Shown one piece after another: positions 17,244-19,076 of a stretch of DNA of 19,076 nt. A program made the translations under genes and the position numbers. This DNA comes from Russula earlei (taxonomy: Eukaryota > Basidiomycota > Agaricomycetes > Russulales > Russulaceae): the NCBI GenBank assembly GCA_025769875.1, contig JAGFNK010000888.1, positions 1 to 19,076 of the forward strand. The letters run 5' to 3'. Below the pieces are notes generated by a model. That model did not search any database, was not told where the DNA came from, and was given only the letters and a program-made list of their open reading frames with translations. Position 1 is the first letter of the stretch. Each line of letters starts with the position of its first letter.

Positions 17244-19076
17244 CAGGAGGGAGGAGAGAGGAAATATGGAAACATGTGTAGTGACATCAGTAAGAGACTA
17301 CACGAGATCTGGCAAGACTGCATGAAAGGCATTTGGAACATGTGATTCCATAGCCAACCGATTGCCTACCTTACACCTCCCAGGGGCTTGAAACTTTGAC
17401 CATCCTCAGTCAAAGTGTCTTGAGCAAGTCTTTGGCCTTGCACGCGCATGGTCTCATCATCGCAAAGGGGGTGGGCATTGCAGCAAGGCAGGATGGGGTG
17501 GGGCATGCTTGCAGTGTGTGCCTCGTGTCAAATGTGTCATCTGTGTCATTGCATGCAGTGGTGCTGGTGTTGTTGTGTCCTGGAATGCAGGCACGGTGTG
17601 GCAAAGCAGGAGGGGGTGTGGTGTGCTTGCAGCATGTCAAATGTGTCATCACGACATGGTGCTGCTGGTGTCATTGAAGTTGTTGCCATTGCCATTGTTT
17701 TTGCTGCTGCTGTTGTTGTTGTGGAGGCAAGCAGTGAGCCCGGCTTGTGTGGCTGTCACGCTGACATCTTCTGGCCATGGCATTGAGTCTTCTCCATAGC
17801 AGGTGGTGGTGGGACATGTGGATGATAGCACACAAGCAGGTGATGAGACAAGAGGGGGCGGATGGTGTGGTTCACCTTGTGAACACTTGCCATAGTTGTT
17901 GAGCTAGAGTGTGTGGGGTTAGCATCCAAAAACCTAAAACAAGATGTGAGGGGTCTCTGGTAATCATCTTGTGGCCAAGGTGACAAGGTCTTTGCCACTG
18001 CAGGTGATGGCAGCATGCGGGGATGAGGGCATACATGTGGGTGGGGATGTGATGGAAGGGGAGGCATGGTGCAGTGTGGTGCTTGCATCGACAGCTTCTC
18101 CTGTGGCGACGTCATGATGGTGACTGTTGATCTTTCTGCAGGATGGCATTGCTGAGCTTGGGTTCAAGGCCTTTGGTCTTCTTGGGCAATGCTGGTGGTG
18201 TGAGGTGACAGCAGTGCATCGTTGCTGGTGTCATGTGTGACTGAAACTTTGGCGCTAGGCATGATGTCAACTGAGATTGAGGATGAAATTAAGAGGGCAA
18301 TGGACTGAGCTGAGGCGGTGGTGGCAGATAAAACTAGAGCTGGGTGGTGACAGGAGATGTTGGGGCAGTGGCAGCACCTGGCAATGGGAGTGAGACAGTG
18401 GGCCAGGCTGAGGCAGCAGACAGGGCAGAGACAAGCAGCGGCTGGAGATGCTGGAGATACGGCGGACTAGGCTGAACTGATGGCTGATGGGGCAGGGGAG
18501 GCAGCTGGCATTGTGGGCAGCATGAGAACTGGTGAGGAGAGACTGAGGCAGGTGAAGGTGAGGCCATGTGAGACGGGATGGAGCTGGCAGCGGTGGTGGT
18601 TGAGACAACAGTGGTGGAAACTAAGATAGCAGAACTGGCTGACATGGATGCTATGGCAGATGGGGCATGTACAGCAACAACGGAGATGGCTGGCAATGAG
18701 ACTACTGAGGACAGCAGCAGGGGTGGTGCTGTACTGACGATGGCAGGCAAGGCTAAGATGGAGGCTGCTGATGATATTGGGACTGATATGGTGGCGACAG
18801 ATGCAGATGAGTCTGGGGTGGTGGCAACTGAATTGCATGTGACGGTGTGCAAGCATGGGGGTGAGGCAGCAGCTGAGATTGTGGGCAAAGCAGGGACAGG
18901 GACAGGCAGGACTGAACATGTGGGGGGTGATGGCTTGTGTGGCAGGGACAGCGAAAGGGGGCAACAGCAATGACGGAGCAGGAGTGGGGGATGTGGATCA
19001 TGGTGGGCGAATGGTATGTCAAGTCCAAGTTGTCTTTATTGCAGCCCACTGGTCGCATGGGTTTTGTCTTCTACAA
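17244..19076. other. Low-complexity, G-over-C skewed region
   Basis: From about 17440 to 19000 the plus strand is rich in G and A with GCAGG, GGTGG and CTGAGGCA motifs and few CpGs. Minus-strand frames are Ser/Pro/Thr/Ala-rich and plus-strand frames Glu/Ala/Thr-rich, so every frame is simple in composition and none is convincing. Weak internal repeats recur (17484-17670; also GGCCA...GCAGGTG blocks near 17772-17810 and 17971-18010). It may be a decayed repetitive gene or a minisatellite-like tract. No domain is recognised. Confidence 0.45.
17484..17670. repeat. Two diverged tandem copies with a shared GTCAAATGTGTCATC core
   Basis: Copy 1 is 17484-17569 and copy 2 is 17602-17670. Both run CAAxGCAGGAxGGGGTG, then a GCTTGCAG block, then GTCAAATGTGTCATC, and end in GTGCTGxTG. 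Copy 2 lacks about 17 bp in the middle. It is an old duplication inside low-complexity DNA. Confidence 0.6.

Noticed and set aside
17410..18970. Ser/Pro/Ala/Thr-rich minus-strand open frames
   Set aside because: Composition follows the G-rich plus strand in every frame; no domain, splice pattern or start context supports a gene.
1..19076. CRISPR array, rRNA or tRNA genes
   Set aside because: No regularly spaced direct repeats with unique spacers, and no cloverleaf or conserved rRNA segment was recognised; the DNA is eukaryotic.

Overview
The window looks like nuclear DNA of a filamentous basidiomycete, most likely an Agaricomycete. The evidence is short GT-AG introns of about 50-70 nt (several with CTGAC/CTAAC branch sites), a fungal DUF1748 gene, a RAD51D-type recombinase paralogue, a chromodomain Ty3/Gypsy retrotransposon, and a multi-exon Zn2Cys6 gene of a type I associate with mushroom genomes. 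The species cannot be named from sequence alone.

Layout. 1-1464 is old, gene-poor DNA with no CpG at all before 1381; it holds small hairpins and a decayed copy (1081-1284) of a repeat that recurs at 8296-8701. 1470-8265 is a complete Ty3/Gypsy chromovirus on the minus strand: 296-bp LTRs, a GATCG target duplication, gag, pol (protease, RT, RNase H, integrase, chromodomain) and an extra third ORF. It appears to use Tf1/sushi-type self-priming: an 11-nt PBS is perfectly complementary to a site in the LTR that lies about 35 nt downstream of a TATATAA box. 8296-8701 is an almost perfect 200-bp-arm palindrome. 8903-11391 is a CpG-rich gene island on the plus strand: a candidate small secreted proline-rich protein, a 77-aa DUF1748 protein (one intron) and RAD51D (six exons). 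11392-14280 is a CpG desert with no recognisable gene. 14873-17084 is a six-exon minus-strand pseudogene (Zn2Cys6 cluster, PB1-like region, SAM-like C-terminus). 17244-19076 is low-complexity DNA with G>C skew and diverged tandem repeats.

The thread linking the regions is a CpG-specific C-to-T mutational process. The two LTRs differ at five sites, all CpG in one and TpG/CpA in the other. The two palindrome arms differ at one site, also CpG versus CpA. In the older repeat copy every one of six alignable CpGs is CpA. All 12 premature stops found in two unrelated broken loci (4 in the retrotransposon, 8 in the Zn2Cys6 gene) are TGA, as expected from CGA arginine codons. The working genes between them keep dense CpG. 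This fits methylation-linked deamination or a CpG-type RIP-like process acting on repeats and spreading into neighbours.

The most novel candidates are the accessory ORF3 of the chromovirus, the architecture of the Zn2Cys6/PB1-like/SAM-like family, and the long palindrome. All family names come from motif recognition by eye; no database search was run.
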